DNA of 56,921 nt from Rhizobium alarense (GTDB taxonomy: Bacteria; Pseudomonadota; Alphaproteobacteria; Rhizobiales; Rhizobiaceae). How positions within the stretch are numbered: the first letter of the stretch is position 1; each line of letters starts with the position of its first letter. The notes under the pieces were generated by a model. That model saw nothing but the letters and a program-made list of their open reading frames with translations. It was not told the origin of the DNA and did not search any database. Location of the stretch: NCBI RefSeq assembly GCF_021555155.1, contig NZ_JAKGBU010000012.1, positions 19,813 through 76,733 on the forward strand, read 5' to 3'. The position numbers and the translations under genes were made by a program. Of the stretch, positions 24,835 through 34,261 are shown piece by piece.

Positions 24835-25941
24835 CTACGCGCTCGCCTCGATGCGCACCGGCTTCGGATATTCGCCGGTGAAGCCGCGCCAGTGGGCGAC
24901 GGCGAAGCCGAGCACGACGAGTGCGCCGCCCTGGTGCGCCAGCGCCCAGGAGAGCGGCATCTGGAGGACGAGCGTCATGATGCCGATCGCCGCCTGCAGA
25001 CAGACGAGGCCGAAGAGCAGCACGGTGCGGCGTGCATGGGTCGTCTCGGGTGCGGCGCGGAGCGCGGCGACCATGTGGGCGAGCACCAGCGCGAAGAGCA
25101 GGTAGGCGCCGAGCCGGTGCACGAACTGCACGGTCTTCGGGTTCTCGAAGAGGTTGATCCACCAGGGCTGCTGCACGAAGAGCCCGCCCGGCACGACGGC
25201 ACCGTCCATCAGCGGCCAGGTGTTGTAGGAAAGCCCGGCGTCGAGGCCGGCGACGAGCGCGCCGAGATAGATCTGGAACACCGCCATCGCCGCGATGATG
25301 CCCGCCATGCGGCGCGAACCTTCGGTCGGCGCCGCATCGCTGCTGTGCGGCGACAGGCCGCGCATGATCCACACCGTGCCGGCGAAGATGAGGCAGGCGA
25401 TGGTCAGATGCGTCGCCAGCCGGTACTGGCTGACCGAGACGCGGTCGGCCAGGCCGGAGGACACCATCCACCAGCCGATGAAGCCCTGGAAGCCGCCGAG
25501 CGCCAGCAGTCCGGCGAGCGGCCAGCGGATGCGCCGCTCGATGCGTCCCGTCAGCCAGAAGACGGCGAGCGGCAGCGCGAAGACGATGCCGATCGAGCGG
25601 GCAATCAGCCGGTGCGCCCATTCCCACCAGAAGATCGTCTTGAACGCCTCGACCGTCATGCCGCTGTTCAATTGCTCGTATTGCGGAATGCGCCGGTAAA
25701 GCGCGAATTCCTCGTCCCATTCCGCTGCCGTCAGCGGCGGGATGACGCCGTGGATCGGCTTCCACTCGGTGATGGAGAGGCCGGATTCGGTCAGCCGCGT
25801 CGCGCCGCCGACGAGCACCAGCGCGAAAAGCACGAAAAGCACCACCGCGAGCCAGCCGCGCACCAGACGCCGATTGGCGTCGATCCGGCCGATGTCGGAT
25901 TGCAGGCGGTGCTCGATCAGGGTCGTCCGGGCGGCTGTCAT
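24835..25941 (-). CDS. ctaA: Heme A synthase (COX15/CtaA)
   Basis: Integral membrane enzyme of 368 residues that oxidises heme O to heme A for aa3-type oxidases. About eight membrane segments and the family signatures [35 protein letters not shown] and [11 protein letters not shown] are present, with the heme-ligand histidines in the WEWAHR and VHRLGAY motifs. The start follows GAGGAA. An in-frame extension upstream is a polar, unlikely sequence. Confidence 0.95.
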   Translation of the reverse strand: MTAARTTLIEHRLQSDIGRIDANRRLVRGWLAVVLFVLFALVLVGGATRLTESGLSITEWKPIHGVIPPLTAAEWDEEFALYRRIPQYEQLNSGMTVEAFKTIFWWEWAHRLIARSIGIVFALPLAVFWLTGRIERRIRWPLAGLLALGGFQGFIGWWMVSSGLADRVSVSQYRLATHLTIACLIFAGTVWIMRGLSPHSSDAAPTEGSRRMAGIIAAMAVFQIYLGALVAGLDAGLSYNTWPLMDGAVVPGGLFVQQPWWINLFENPKTVQFVHRLGAYLLFALVLAHMVAALRAAPETTHARRTVLLFGLVCLQAAIGIMTLVLQMPLSWALAHQGGALVVLGFAVAHWRGFTGEYPKPVRIEASA

Positions 25942-26061
25942 GGCGGTTCCTCGATGCTCGGCGTTGATTTGCCCCAGCAGCCTGTGCAAAACAAGGGCAG
26001 ATCCTTTGCGGCATGCGGTCGCGCCTTCGCGCGCCGCCGCCGTTCCACCGAAAGACCGCTG

Positions 26062-26280
26062 ATGCCCCCTCGCCTCAGAAAGCTGATCGGCACCGTGCTG
26101 ATCATCGTCCTCGTCCTCGTCTACGCGCTGGTGGCGACCACCATTGCCTCGGCCTATCTCGGCGCCTCGCCCTGGTGGGTGCATCTCCTCTATTTCCTCT
26201 TCAGCGGCCTTCTCTGGATCCTGCCGGCCATGCTGCTCATCAAATGGATGGAAGGCCCGCCGCGGCCGAAGGACGAATAG
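26062..26280 (+). CDS. Small membrane protein (DUF2842)
   Basis: A 72-residue protein with two membrane segments ([18 protein letters not shown] and the [18 protein letters not shown] block) and a short charged C-terminus ending in proline and lysine. It matches the conserved alphaproteobacterial DUF2842 pattern. The function is unknown. The ribosome site is weak (GAAAGA). It is divergent from ctaA, 121 bases away, and followed seven bases later by the metallophosphoesterase gene, so the two are probably co-transcribed. Confidence 0.75.
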   Translation: MPPRLRKLIGTVLIIVLVLVYALVATTIASAYLGASPWWVHLLYFLFSGLLWILPAMLLIKWMEGPPRPKDE

Positions 26281-26287
26281 GACCGCC

Positions 26288-27022
26288 ATGCAGATCGCCG
26301 TCATCGCCGACATCCACGGAAACGACCTCGCGCTCGAGGCGGTGCTCGCCGACATCGACCGGCGCGGCATCCGCGACATCGTCAATCTCGGCGACAACCT
26401 CAGCGGTCCGCTCAATGCGGCGCGCACCGCCGACCTGCTGATGGCGCGCGGCATTCCGGGCGTCCGGGGCAACCATGACCGCTACCTGATCGAACAGGCG
26501 CCCGAGACGATGGGGCTGTCGGATCGCTGCGCCCATGACCAGTTGTCCGACCGGCACAGGACCTGGCTCGAAAGCCTGCCCGGAACCCGGGTCGTCGGCG
26601 ACCTCTTCCTCTGCCATGCGACGCCCACCGACGACGCGACCTACTGGCTGGAGGCGCTGTCCGCCGACGGCCGGATCACGCTCGGGCGTCCCGACCTGAT
26701 CGAACGGCACGCCGAAGGGCTGGAGCATCCCGTCCTGCTGTGCGGGCACAGCCACGTCCCCCGCGCCCTTCGCCTCGGCGACGGCAGGCTGCTGGTCAAT
26801 CCGGGCAGCGTCGGCTGCCCCGGCTACACGGACGACGAACCCGTCTTCCACGCCGTCGAGACCGGCTCGCCGGATGCGCGCTACGCCATCATCGACAAGG
26901 GCGGGGCCGGCTGGACCGTCGCGCTCATCTCCGTGGCCTACGATCACCGCGCCATGGCCCGGCTCGCGGCGGAACGCGGCCGTGACGAATGGGCACGTGC
27001 GCTTGCGACGGGCTGGATCTGA
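26288..27022 (+). CDS. Metallophosphoesterase (YfcE/calcineurin-like)
   Basis: A 244-residue dinuclear-metal phosphoesterase. The motifs appear in order: DIHGN (residues 9-13), [14 protein letters not shown] and CGHSHVPR, followed by NPGSVGCPG. This is the DUF2437/YfcE-like group that hydrolyses phosphodiesters or phosphomonoesters; the substrate is unknown. The active-site residues are complete. Confidence 0.85.
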   Translation: MQIAVIADIHGNDLALEAVLADIDRRGIRDIVNLGDNLSGPLNAARTADLLMARGIPGVRGNHDRYLIEQAPETMGLSDRCAHDQLSDRHRTWLESLPGTRVVGDLFLCHATPTDDATYWLEALSADGRITLGRPDLIERHAEGLEHPVLLCGHSHVPRALRLGDGRLLVNPGSVGCPGYTDDEPVFHAVETGSPDARYAIIDKGGAGWTVALISVAYDHRAMARLAAERGRDEWARALATGWI

Positions 27023-27212
27023 CCGCGCCGCGCTCCTTGCGGCGTGGTCGGCGGCATTTCGCGCCGTTCGTTATGGAATTGCTAACCGCGCCGCCGATTA
27101 TTTGCGGGGCCGGACGGGCCCGCTACTGGATTTAAACCATTTCTGCAAGCCAACTCCCTAGTCTTGGAACACGCGGCAATCCGGCCGCCCGCAAGAATTC
27201 GGAGATCGTATC

Positions 27213-28484
27213 ATGGGTGCGATGCAGCTCGACTTTCAGATCATGCCCGCGGACCGCGACGTGATCCAGAAACTGACACGCGACGTGGTGCTCGACACCC
27301 GGCGCCCCGTCTCCGTCGTGCCGCTGTCGATCCGCCTTCACGACAGGCTGGATGCGCTCGAACAGGACTGGCGGGCGCTCGAGGCCGGCAACGACCTGTC
27401 GCTCCATCAGAGCTTCGACTGGTGCCGCGCCTGGGCGGAAAGCCACGACTGCAAGCTGCTGATCGTCGAGGGCGTCTCGGCGGGCGGCACCGAGCTCATC
27501 CTTCCGCTGGAGATCAAGCGCCAGGGGCCGGTGCGCGTCGCGCGCTTCCTCGCCGCGCCGTTCTCCAACATCAATACCGGCCTTTATTCGGAAAACTTTC
27601 GTTCGCTCGCCGAGCCGCCGCGCCTGCGTGAGGCGTTCGACCGCTCGCGGCGCGACTTCGCACGCTATTTCGACCTGTTCATGCTGGAAAACGTGCCGCT
27701 CGACTGGCGCGGCGCGGCGCATCCCTTCCGGGACCTGCCCTCCGTCGTCAACCAGAACGCCTCGTTCCAGCTGCCTCTCTTCGAGGATTTCGAGCGCACG
27801 CTGGCGCAGATCAACGCCAAGCGCCGGCGCAAGAAGTTCCGCTCCTCCGAACGGCGCCTCGAGGCACTCGGCGGCTACGAACACGTCGTCGCCACGGGAC
27901 CGGGCGAGATCGAGGCCGTGCTCGCGCAGTTCTTCCGCCAGAAGGCGGTGCGCTTTGACGCGATGGGTCTGCCGAACGTCTTCCGCGGCGCCGATACCCA
28001 GGCCTTCTTCCGCACCCTCGCGCTGACGCCGCCGGCAGCCGCACAGTACCCGCTGGCGCTGCACGCCATCCGCCTCAAGGGCGAACATGACGGCCGCATC
28101 ATCGCGATCGCCGGCATCTCGCGCAAGGGCGACCACGTCATCTGCCAGTTCGGTTCGATCGACGAGAGCATCGCCGCGGATGCGAGCCCGGGCGAGTTCC
28201 TTTTCCACCTCGCCATCCAGAAGCTGTGCGCCGAGGGTGTGCGGCTCTTCGACTTCGGCATCGGCGACCAGGCCTACAAGCGGTCCTGGTGCACCGTCGA
28301 GACGGTGCAGCACGACCTGCTCTGGCCGGCAACGCTTGCCGGCAGCGCGGCCGCAGCCCTGCACCGCGCCAAGGCCGGCGCCAAGCGGGCGATCAAGCAG
28401 AATCCGCAGCTTTATTCCCTGCTGCAGCGGCTGCGCTCGGGCAAGACGGAATTCGTCATGGCCGAGGACGGCGAAAAGGCCTGA
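27213..28484 (+). CDS. CelD/BcsL-like GNAT acyltransferase of the exopolysaccharide locus
   Basis: A 423-residue cytosolic protein of the GNAT-like Acetyltransf_6 (CelD/FemAB-related) group. A polar N-terminal domain includes LHQSFDWCRAWAESH. The C-terminal acyltransferase half includes RRRKKFRSSERRLEALGGYE and FDFGIGDQAYKRSWCT, the last a family signature. Such proteins acylate or modify polysaccharide precursors, though the acyl donor here is unknown. The ribosome site is GGAG. It lies tail to tail with the chain-length protein gene, four bases apart. Confidence 0.75.
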   Translation: MGAMQLDFQIMPADRDVIQKLTRDVVLDTRRPVSVVPLSIRLHDRLDALEQDWRALEAGNDLSLHQSFDWCRAWAESHDCKLLIVEGVSAGGTELILPLEIKRQGPVRVARFLAAPFSNINTGLYSENFRSLAEPPRLREAFDRSRRDFARYFDLFMLENVPLDWRGAAHPFRDLPSVVNQNASFQLPLFEDFERTLAQINAKRRRKKFRSSERRLEALGGYEHVVATGPGEIEAVLAQFFRQKAVRFDAMGLPNVFRGADTQAFFRTLALTPPAAAQYPLALHAIRLKGEHDGRIIAIAGISRKGDHVICQFGSIDESIAADASPGEFLFHLAIQKLCAEGVRLFDFGIGDQAYKRSWCTVETVQHDLLWPATLAGSAAAALHRAKAGAKRAIKQNPQLYSLLQRLRSGKTEFVMAEDGEKA

Positions 28485-28488
28485 GGGT

Positions 28489-30681
28489 TCAGGCAGCGCG
28501 CCGTCCCGGTGCCGGCCGCGACTTCTCGCGATCGGCGGTCATCAGCACGATTTCCGAGTACCCCGCCGCGCCGAAGGCGATCAGCAGATCGACGACCTCC
28601 TGTTCGTCCGCGCCCGGCAGCGACAGGATGATCTCCGTACCGCGCGCGCGTGTCAGCCGGCGCACCCCGTCGATGTCCGCAGGCCCGCATTCGAGGATCA
28701 CCGCGTCATAGGCGTCCGACAGCGCCTCGACGATCATCGCCAGCCGGTCGATGCCGCGCATGGCGCGCTTGATGTTGGCATTGCCGCGCGGGATGATATG
28801 GGCGTCTGAATGCTGGTCGCCGTGGATGATGTCGGCAAAGGCCACGTCGCCGACGAGCAGGTCCGTGATGCCCGGCAGGCGCAGGGATTCCGCCATCAGC
28901 CGCGTCGGGCAGGCCGAACCGGTCAGGTCGATCAGCACGGTCCGGCGGCCCTCGGCCGCGACCATCCGGGCAAGCGCCACCGTCGCCGTCGATCCGGCAT
29001 CGCCGGACGGCGAGACGGCGAGCGAAACGGACACATTGTCCTCGACGATATGCTCGGCCACGGCCGCGACCGAGAAGCCGTCGTCTTCGTCGGCCGGCGG
29101 CGGCGCGTCGACGGCCTGTTCGTCCGGATCGTCCTCCAGGTGGCTGAGCAGCGAGGCGGAGCGCGCCGGCCTGGCGCGCACGAGGCCGTGCAGGGTCTCC
29201 ATCGGCTGCCGCGCGTGCGCCGGCACCGCCATCTCGTCGTCGCGGCGGCGCACGGACGGTGCCGCGGCCTGATGCCCGACCGGTGTCAGCGCCCGCCCGG
29301 TGAAGAGTTCGGCGAGCAGGATGGTGATGACGGACAGAAGGAAGCCCGCCGCGCCGCCGACCAGCGTGATCGGCAGAACCTTCGGGAAGGCCACCTCCGT
29401 CGGCTCGACGGCGGCGGAAATGACGCGGGCGTCGGCCGGCGTCGAGCCGCTGTCGGTGCGCGAGGTCGCCTCGCGGTAGCGCGCGAGATAGGTTTCAAGG
29501 AGCTGGCGCTGGGCCGTCGCCTCCCGTTCGAGCGCCTTCAGGCCGACCTCGTCCTCGCCGGCGCGCGCCGAATCCGCCTTGACGGTGTTCAATTGCTGCA
29601 CGAGCTGCTGCTCCCGCAGGCGCGCGATATCGGCCTCGCTCTCGAGGCTTGACAGGATCTTCGACGTCTCGGCACGGATCTGTTCGCGGATGCCCGTGAG
29701 CTGGGACCGCAGGCCCTTCAGCCGCGGATGTCCCTCGAGCATGCTGGTGGAAAGGTCGGAGATCTGCCCCTGGATCTGCGATTCGCTCTCTTTCAGCCGC
29801 TGGATCATCGTCGAGCCGACCACCGAGGACAATGCGTCGACGGCGCTGCCGCTCTTGAGCGCCGTGCGGACATTTTCGGCGCGCGCCTCGGCGGCCGCCT
29901 TCTCGGCGCGCACGCGGGCGAGCTCGGTGGAAATGTCGTTCAGCTGCTTGACCGCGAAGGTCGCGTTCTCGCCCGTCGGCAGCAGGTCGGAGGAGGCCCG
30001 GTACTGGGCGACCTTCTCTTCCGCCTCCCGCACCTTCTCGCGCAGGTTGGCGATCTCGGGCTCCAGCCAGCGGCTCGCTTCCGAATTGCTGTCGAGCTTG
30101 GCACCCGACTGCAGCGACAGGTAGACCTTCGCCATCTCGTTCGGAATCTCGGCGGCGAGTTTCGGGTCTTCCGAGGTAAACTCGATGCCGACGACGCGCG
30201 ACTTCTCCACCTGGTAGACGGCGAGCTTTTCCAGGAACTCCTTGAGCACCCTCTCCTCCGGAGCGAGCTCAAGCGGATTGCTGCGCAGGCCGAGGAGAAC
30301 GAGCAGATCGGAGAGAGCCGAGGGCTTCGACGTCGGGTCGAACTCCTCGAGCTCGTGCAGCTTGAGGTTCTTCGCGACCTGCTTGATGAGGTCGGCCGAC
30401 TTCAGGAGCTGCACCTGGCTGACGATGCCGAGTTCGTCGAAGACCGGGCGCGGCTCCATGGTCGTGTTGCGGTCGGAGACGGTGAAGGTCGGTTCGCGCG
30501 TTTCGATCAGCAGGCGCGTCTCGCTCTTGTAGGTGGGCGCGATGATGCTCGCAGCGGCAAAGGCGATGCCGGCGCCGGCAACGGTCGCAAGAAGCACCCG
30601 CAGGCGCTTCCGCCAGATCGCACGGAAGAGCCCGCCGAGATCTATATCGACATCCTGCTGCCCGCGATAACCGTCCGACAT
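28489..30681 (-). CDS. Exopolysaccharide chain-length/co-polymerase protein with degenerate kinase domain
   Basis: A 730-residue Wzc/GumC/ExoP-like inner-membrane protein. A Wzz domain starts after a first membrane segment (about 29-47), a long periplasmic coiled-coil region (about 200-430) follows, and a second membrane segment lies at about 435-459. The cytosolic part resembles a BY-kinase, but the Walker A region reads SPSGDAGSTATVALA with no GK[ST], and no C-terminal tyrosine cluster is present (the tail is KSRPAPGRRAA). The Walker A' Asp remains at about residue 585. It likely controls chain length without autophosphorylation. The start follows GGAG. It is divergent from the export lipoprotein. 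Confidence 0.88.
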   Translation of the reverse strand: MSDGYRGQQDVDIDLGGLFRAIWRKRLRVLLATVAGAGIAFAAASIIAPTYKSETRLLIETREPTFTVSDRNTTMEPRPVFDELGIVSQVQLLKSADLIKQVAKNLKLHELEEFDPTSKPSALSDLLVLLGLRSNPLELAPEERVLKEFLEKLAVYQVEKSRVVGIEFTSEDPKLAAEIPNEMAKVYLSLQSGAKLDSNSEASRWLEPEIANLREKVREAEEKVAQYRASSDLLPTGENATFAVKQLNDISTELARVRAEKAAAEARAENVRTALKSGSAVDALSSVVGSTMIQRLKESESQIQGQISDLSTSMLEGHPRLKGLRSQLTGIREQIRAETSKILSSLESEADIARLREQQLVQQLNTVKADSARAGEDEVGLKALEREATAQRQLLETYLARYREATSRTDSGSTPADARVISAAVEPTEVAFPKVLPITLVGGAAGFLLSVITILLAELFTGRALTPVGHQAAAPSVRRRDDEMAVPAHARQPMETLHGLVRARPARSASLLSHLEDDPDEQAVDAPPPADEDDGFSVAAVAEHIVEDNVSVSLAVSPSGDAGSTATVALARMVAAEGRRTVLIDLTGSACPTRLMAESLRLPGITDLLVGDVAFADIIHGDQHSDAHIIPRGNANIKRAMRGIDRLAMIVEALSDAYDAVILECGPADIDGVRRLTRARGTEIILSLPGADEQEVVDLLIAFGAAGYSEIVLMTADREKSRPAPGRRAA

Positions 30682-30772
30682 ACTCGCAACTCCAGCGCCA
30701 CCATCTCCATCGAACCTAAACAAACATGGTAACCCAAGCGTTAACCGCGCGGCGATTGCACGGATGGGGCGA

Positions 30773-30796
30773 CGGCGACAATCCGCATTGTCGCCG
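30773..30796. promoter_or_regulatory. Perfect inverted repeat in the divergent exopolysaccharide promoter region
   Basis: CGGCGACAAT (30773-30782) and ATTGTCGCCG (30787-30796) form perfect 10-base arms around CCGC. It lies 92 bases before the chain-length gene start and 80 bases before the export gene start. A T run follows on the plus strand six bases later, so it could be an operator, an attenuator, or a terminator for an upstream transcript. Confidence 0.6.
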
Positions 30797-30875
30797 ACGT
30801 ATTTTTACCAGCCATTAACCCTAACGGACCGATAACAGGACAAACAATCTGAGCTTCCAGGAACGGAAACCGCGG

Positions 30876-31451
30876 ATGTCCTTCGCATCGCTCAAGTCGA
30901 CAACCATCATCGCGATGGCCGCCCTCTTGCCCCTTGTCGCCGGCTGCACCAGCTACCGGCCGGCACCGCGCGCCTTTCACGAGGCGACGATCCAGCCCTA
31001 CCGCCTGGACAGCGGCGACCGGCTGCGCATCACCGTCTTCGAGCAGGCGAGCCTCAGCAACACCTATTCGGTCGACCAGGCCGGCTACATCGCCTTCCCG
31101 CTGATCGGCGCCGTGCCGGCACGCGGGCAGACCATCCAGGAACTCGAAAGCATCGTCGCCGGCAAGCTGCGCCAGGGCTACCTGCGTGATCCGGACGTAT
31201 CGATCGAGGTCGATCGCTACCGCTCGGTCTTCATCATGGGCGAGGTCGGCCAGGCGGGGCAGTACAGCTACGTCGCCGGCATGACCGTCCAGAACGCGAT
31301 TGCCAGCGCCGGCGGCTTCTCGCCGCGGGCCAACCAGGCCAATGTGGACGTGACGCGCAAGATCAACGGCAAGATCATAACCGGGCGCGTCTCGATCTCC
31401 GATCCGATCATGGCGGGCGACACGATCTACGTGCGCGAACGCTTCTTCTGA
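30876..31451 (+). CDS. Polysaccharide export outer-membrane lipoprotein (Wza/ExoF-like)
   Basis: A 191-residue protein with a lipoprotein signal and lipobox LVAGC (Cys24). The Poly_export domain begins at YRLDSGDRLRITVF and an SLBB-type soluble ligand-binding region includes VFIMGEVGQAGQYSYV. It is shorter than Wza and contains one SLBB domain. It would form the outer-membrane exit for the polymer, paired with the divergent chain-length protein. First gene of a tightly packed operon; the next gene begins four bases later. Confidence 0.88.
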   Translation: MSFASLKSTTIIAMAALLPLVAGCTSYRPAPRAFHEATIQPYRLDSGDRLRITVFEQASLSNTYSVDQAGYIAFPLIGAVPARGQTIQELESIVAGKLRQGYLRDPDVSIEVDRYRSVFIMGEVGQAGQYSYVAGMTVQNAIASAGGFSPRANQANVDVTRKINGKIITGRVSISDPIMAGDTIYVRERFF

Positions 31452-31455
31452 TCCC

Positions 31456-32637
31456 ATGGCCGATGACCAGCCGCTGCGCATCCTTCATTGTTTCAGATCG
31501 CCGATCGGGGGCATCTTCCGCCATGTGCGGGATCTCGCCGAATTCCATGCTCGTCTCGGCCACGAGGTCGGCATTCTTTGTGACAGTTCCACGGGAGGAA
31601 CCTATGAGGACAGGCTGTTCGACGAGATCAGGCCCTATCTGTCGCTCGGGCTCCACCGCCTGCCCATCCAGCGCTCCGTAAGCCCGCGTGATCTTCGGGC
31701 CTTCCGGGAAAGTTTTCGTGAAATCAGGAGTTTGCAGCCGGATGTCCTGCACGGCCACGGCGCCAAGGGTGGCGCCATCGCCCGCATCATCGGCTCAGCC
31801 CTGCGGGTCAACAGGTATCGCGTAGCCCGCCTCTATTCTCCGCATGGCGGCAGCCTGCACTACGAGCGGGCGACCGTCGCCGGCCAGGCGGTGTTCCGCG
31901 CCGAGCGCCTGCTCGAGCGGTTCACCGATGCGCTGGTCTTCGTCTGCGACTTCGAGCGCCAGACCTATGCGCGCAAGATCGGCATCCCGCGCATCCGCAG
32001 CGAGCGCATCTACAACGGCATCCATGACGGCGAGTTCGAGGCCGTGCACGCCCGCCCGGATGCCGTCGACTTCCTCTATATCGGCATGCTGCGCGACCTC
32101 AAGGGACCGGACCTGTTCATCGATGCCTTCGCGCGCGCCGAGCGCAAGATCGGCCGGCCGCTCTCCGCCCTGATGATCGGCGACGGACCGGACAAGGACA
32201 AATACGAGCGCATGATGCTGGAACGCGGGCTCGGCCGGCGCATCGGCATGCTGCCGGCGCTGAAGGCGCGCGACGCCTTCGCCATGACGCGCGCCGTCGT
32301 CGTCCCCTCGCGGGCGGAGTCGATGCCCTATGTCGTGCTCGAGGCGCTCGCCGCGCGCAAGCCGCTGATCGCCAGCCGCGTCGGCGGCATTCCCGAAGTG
32401 CTCGGCAAGGACAATGTGTCGCTCGCCGAACCCGGCGACGCGGAATCGATCGCCGCCATCATGGCGGCGGCGGTGACCGAGGACGACTGGCACCGGCGCG
32501 TGCTGCCGGACAAGGACGTTTTCAAGGCGAATTTCTCGGCCACGGCGATGGCCGGGCGCATGCTCGCGCTCTACCGCGACCTGCTGCCGCCCGCCCCGGA
32601 TCGGCACGGCGCGGCGCACGCCCTTCACGCCACGTAA
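31456..32637 (+). CDS. GT4-family glycosyltransferase
   Basis: A 393-residue retaining glycosyltransferase of GT-B fold. The N-terminal half has LHCFRSPIGGIFRHV and VLHGHGAKGGAIAR, and the C-terminal GT4 signature VVVPSRAESMPYVVLEALAARKPL includes the conserved ExxxxxxxE glutamates. It adds a sugar to the lipid-linked repeat unit on the cytosolic side. The start follows the export gene by four bases; no strong ribosome site is seen, so coupling is likely. Confidence 0.87.
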   Translation: MADDQPLRILHCFRSPIGGIFRHVRDLAEFHARLGHEVGILCDSSTGGTYEDRLFDEIRPYLSLGLHRLPIQRSVSPRDLRAFRESFREIRSLQPDVLHGHGAKGGAIARIIGSALRVNRYRVARLYSPHGGSLHYERATVAGQAVFRAERLLERFTDALVFVCDFERQTYARKIGIPRIRSERIYNGIHDGEFEAVHARPDAVDFLYIGMLRDLKGPDLFIDAFARAERKIGRPLSALMIGDGPDKDKYERMMLERGLGRRIGMLPALKARDAFAMTRAVVVPSRAESMPYVVLEALAARKPLIASRVGGIPEVLGKDNVSLAEPGDAESIAAIMAAAVTEDDWHRRVLPDKDVFKANFSATAMAGRMLALYRDLLPPAPDRHGAAHALHAT

Positions 32638-32689
32638 GGCATTTCTTAGGGGCTTTGTGCTACCGATCGTCGAAACGCGGAAGCACGCC

Positions 32690-34261
32690 ATGAACCACAT
32701 CGACAAGCCCGACGCCTTCGACGCCGATGCCATCCGCCGGGAGGTCTCCCGGATCCGGACCATCGACGCGGCAGGCACGCAGGACGAGGAGGACGGCGCA
32801 AAACTGGGAGAACTCAACCCGCTCGCCCAGCAGATCGCGCTTCAGTTCCGCCAGGACACCTATTCCCCCACGATGATCATCGGCCTCTTGCGGCTTCTGG
32901 AATTCGCGGCGCTGTTCGCGGTCGGCTACGGCATCTGCAGCCTCTATGTGGAGCCGTCGCTCGACGTCGTCGCCTTCTACATCAGCGTCACGGCGGGCGG
33001 CTCGGCCATCGGCGTGCTGCTGCTGCAGCTCGCGGATGCCTACCAGGTGCCGGCGCTGCGCTCCGCCTGGCACTCGACGCCGCGCATTCTCGCCGCCTGG
33101 TCGATCGCCTTCGCGCTGATGGCCCTCGTGATCTTCTTCGTGAAGACGGGGGAAGTCTATTCGCGCGTCTGGTTCGCCTCGTGGTATCTCGTCGGCATGT
33201 TCTACCTGCTGGTCGAACGGCAGTTCATCGCCGTCGCGATCCGCTTCTGGGCGCGCAACGGCACGATGGAGCGCCGCGCCGTCATCGTCGGCGGCGGCGA
33301 GGCCGCCAAGGAGCTGATCCGCGCACTCGAGCGCCAGCCGGAAAACGACATCCGCATCTGCGGCATCTTCGACGACCGCGACGAGCGCCGCTCGCCCTCC
33401 ATCGTCGCCGGCTACCCGAAGCTCGGCACCATTCCGGAACTCGTGGAATTCGCCCGCCTCGCCCGCATCGACATGCTGATCATCTCGCTGCCGCTTTCGG
33501 CCGAAGCGCGCATCCTGCAGCTCCTGAAGAAGCTCTGGGTGCTGCCCGTCGACATCCGGCTCGCCGCCCATGCCAAGGGCCTCAAGTTCCGCCCGCGCAG
33601 CTATTCGCTGGTCGGCAACGTGCCGCTGCTCGCGATCTTCGACAAGCCGATCGCCGACTGGGACTCGGTCGCCAAGCGCGCCTTCGACATCACCTTCAGC
33701 CTCATCGCGCTCGCGCTGCTCTGGCCGGTTTTCATCGGGGCGGCGCTCGCGGTCAAGGTCACCTCGCCGGGCCCGGTCATCTTCCGGCAGAAGCGCCACG
33801 GCTTCAACAACGAGATCATCGACGTCTACAAGTTCCGCTCGATGTACACGCACATGTCGGACCCGACGGCCAAGGCGGCGGTGACGAAGCGCGATCCGCG
33901 CGTGACGCCGGTCGGCCGTTTCCTGCGCAAGTCCTCGATCGACGAACTGCCGCAGATCTTCAACGTGCTGAAGGGCGAGCTGTCGCTCGTCGGACCGCGG
34001 CCGCACGCCATCCAGGCGCAGTCGCACAATCGCAAATATGTCGATGTCGTCGAGGGCTACTTCGCCCGCCACCGGGTCAAGCCGGGCGTCACCGGCTGGG
34101 CGCAGATCAACGGCTGGCGTGGCGAGATCGACCATGACGACAAGATCCGCTTCCGCACCGAATTCGACCTCTACTACATCGAGAACTGGTCGCTCTGGCT
34201 GGACCTGAAGATCCTGTTCCTGACGCCCTTCCGGCTGCTCAACACGGAAAACGCCTATTGA
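32690..34261 (+). CDS. WbaP-type initiating sugar phosphotransferase
   Basis: A polyprenyl-phosphate hexose-1-phosphate transferase of about 523 residues that starts repeat-unit synthesis on undecaprenyl phosphate. Four N-terminal membrane segments (about 70-185), a central CoA_binding_3-like Rossmann domain (RRAVIVGGGEAAKELIR), a further membrane helix (FSLIALALLWPVFIGAALA) and the bacterial sugar-transferase domain with FRQKRHGFN, the catalytic RKSSIDELPQ and GVTGWAQIN. The start at 32690 has GGAAG upstream; a GTG at 32657 is an alternative. Its last codons overlap the next gene. Confidence 0.92.
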   Translation: MNHIDKPDAFDADAIRREVSRIRTIDAAGTQDEEDGAKLGELNPLAQQIALQFRQDTYSPTMIIGLLRLLEFAALFAVGYGICSLYVEPSLDVVAFYISVTAGGSAIGVLLLQLADAYQVPALRSAWHSTPRILAAWSIAFALMALVIFFVKTGEVYSRVWFASWYLVGMFYLLVERQFIAVAIRFWARNGTMERRAVIVGGGEAAKELIRALERQPENDIRICGIFDDRDERRSPSIVAGYPKLGTIPELVEFARLARIDMLIISLPLSAEARILQLLKKLWVLPVDIRLAAHAKGLKFRPRSYSLVGNVPLLAIFDKPIADWDSVAKRAFDITFSLIALALLWPVFIGAALAVKVTSPGPVIFRQKRHGFNNEIIDVYKFRSMYTHMSDPTAKAAVTKRDPRVTPVGRFLRKSSIDELPQIFNVLKGELSLVGPRPHAIQAQSHNRKYVDVVEGYFARHRVKPGVTGWAQINGWRGEIDHDDKIRFRTEFDLYYIENWSLWLDLKILFLTPFRLLNTENAY

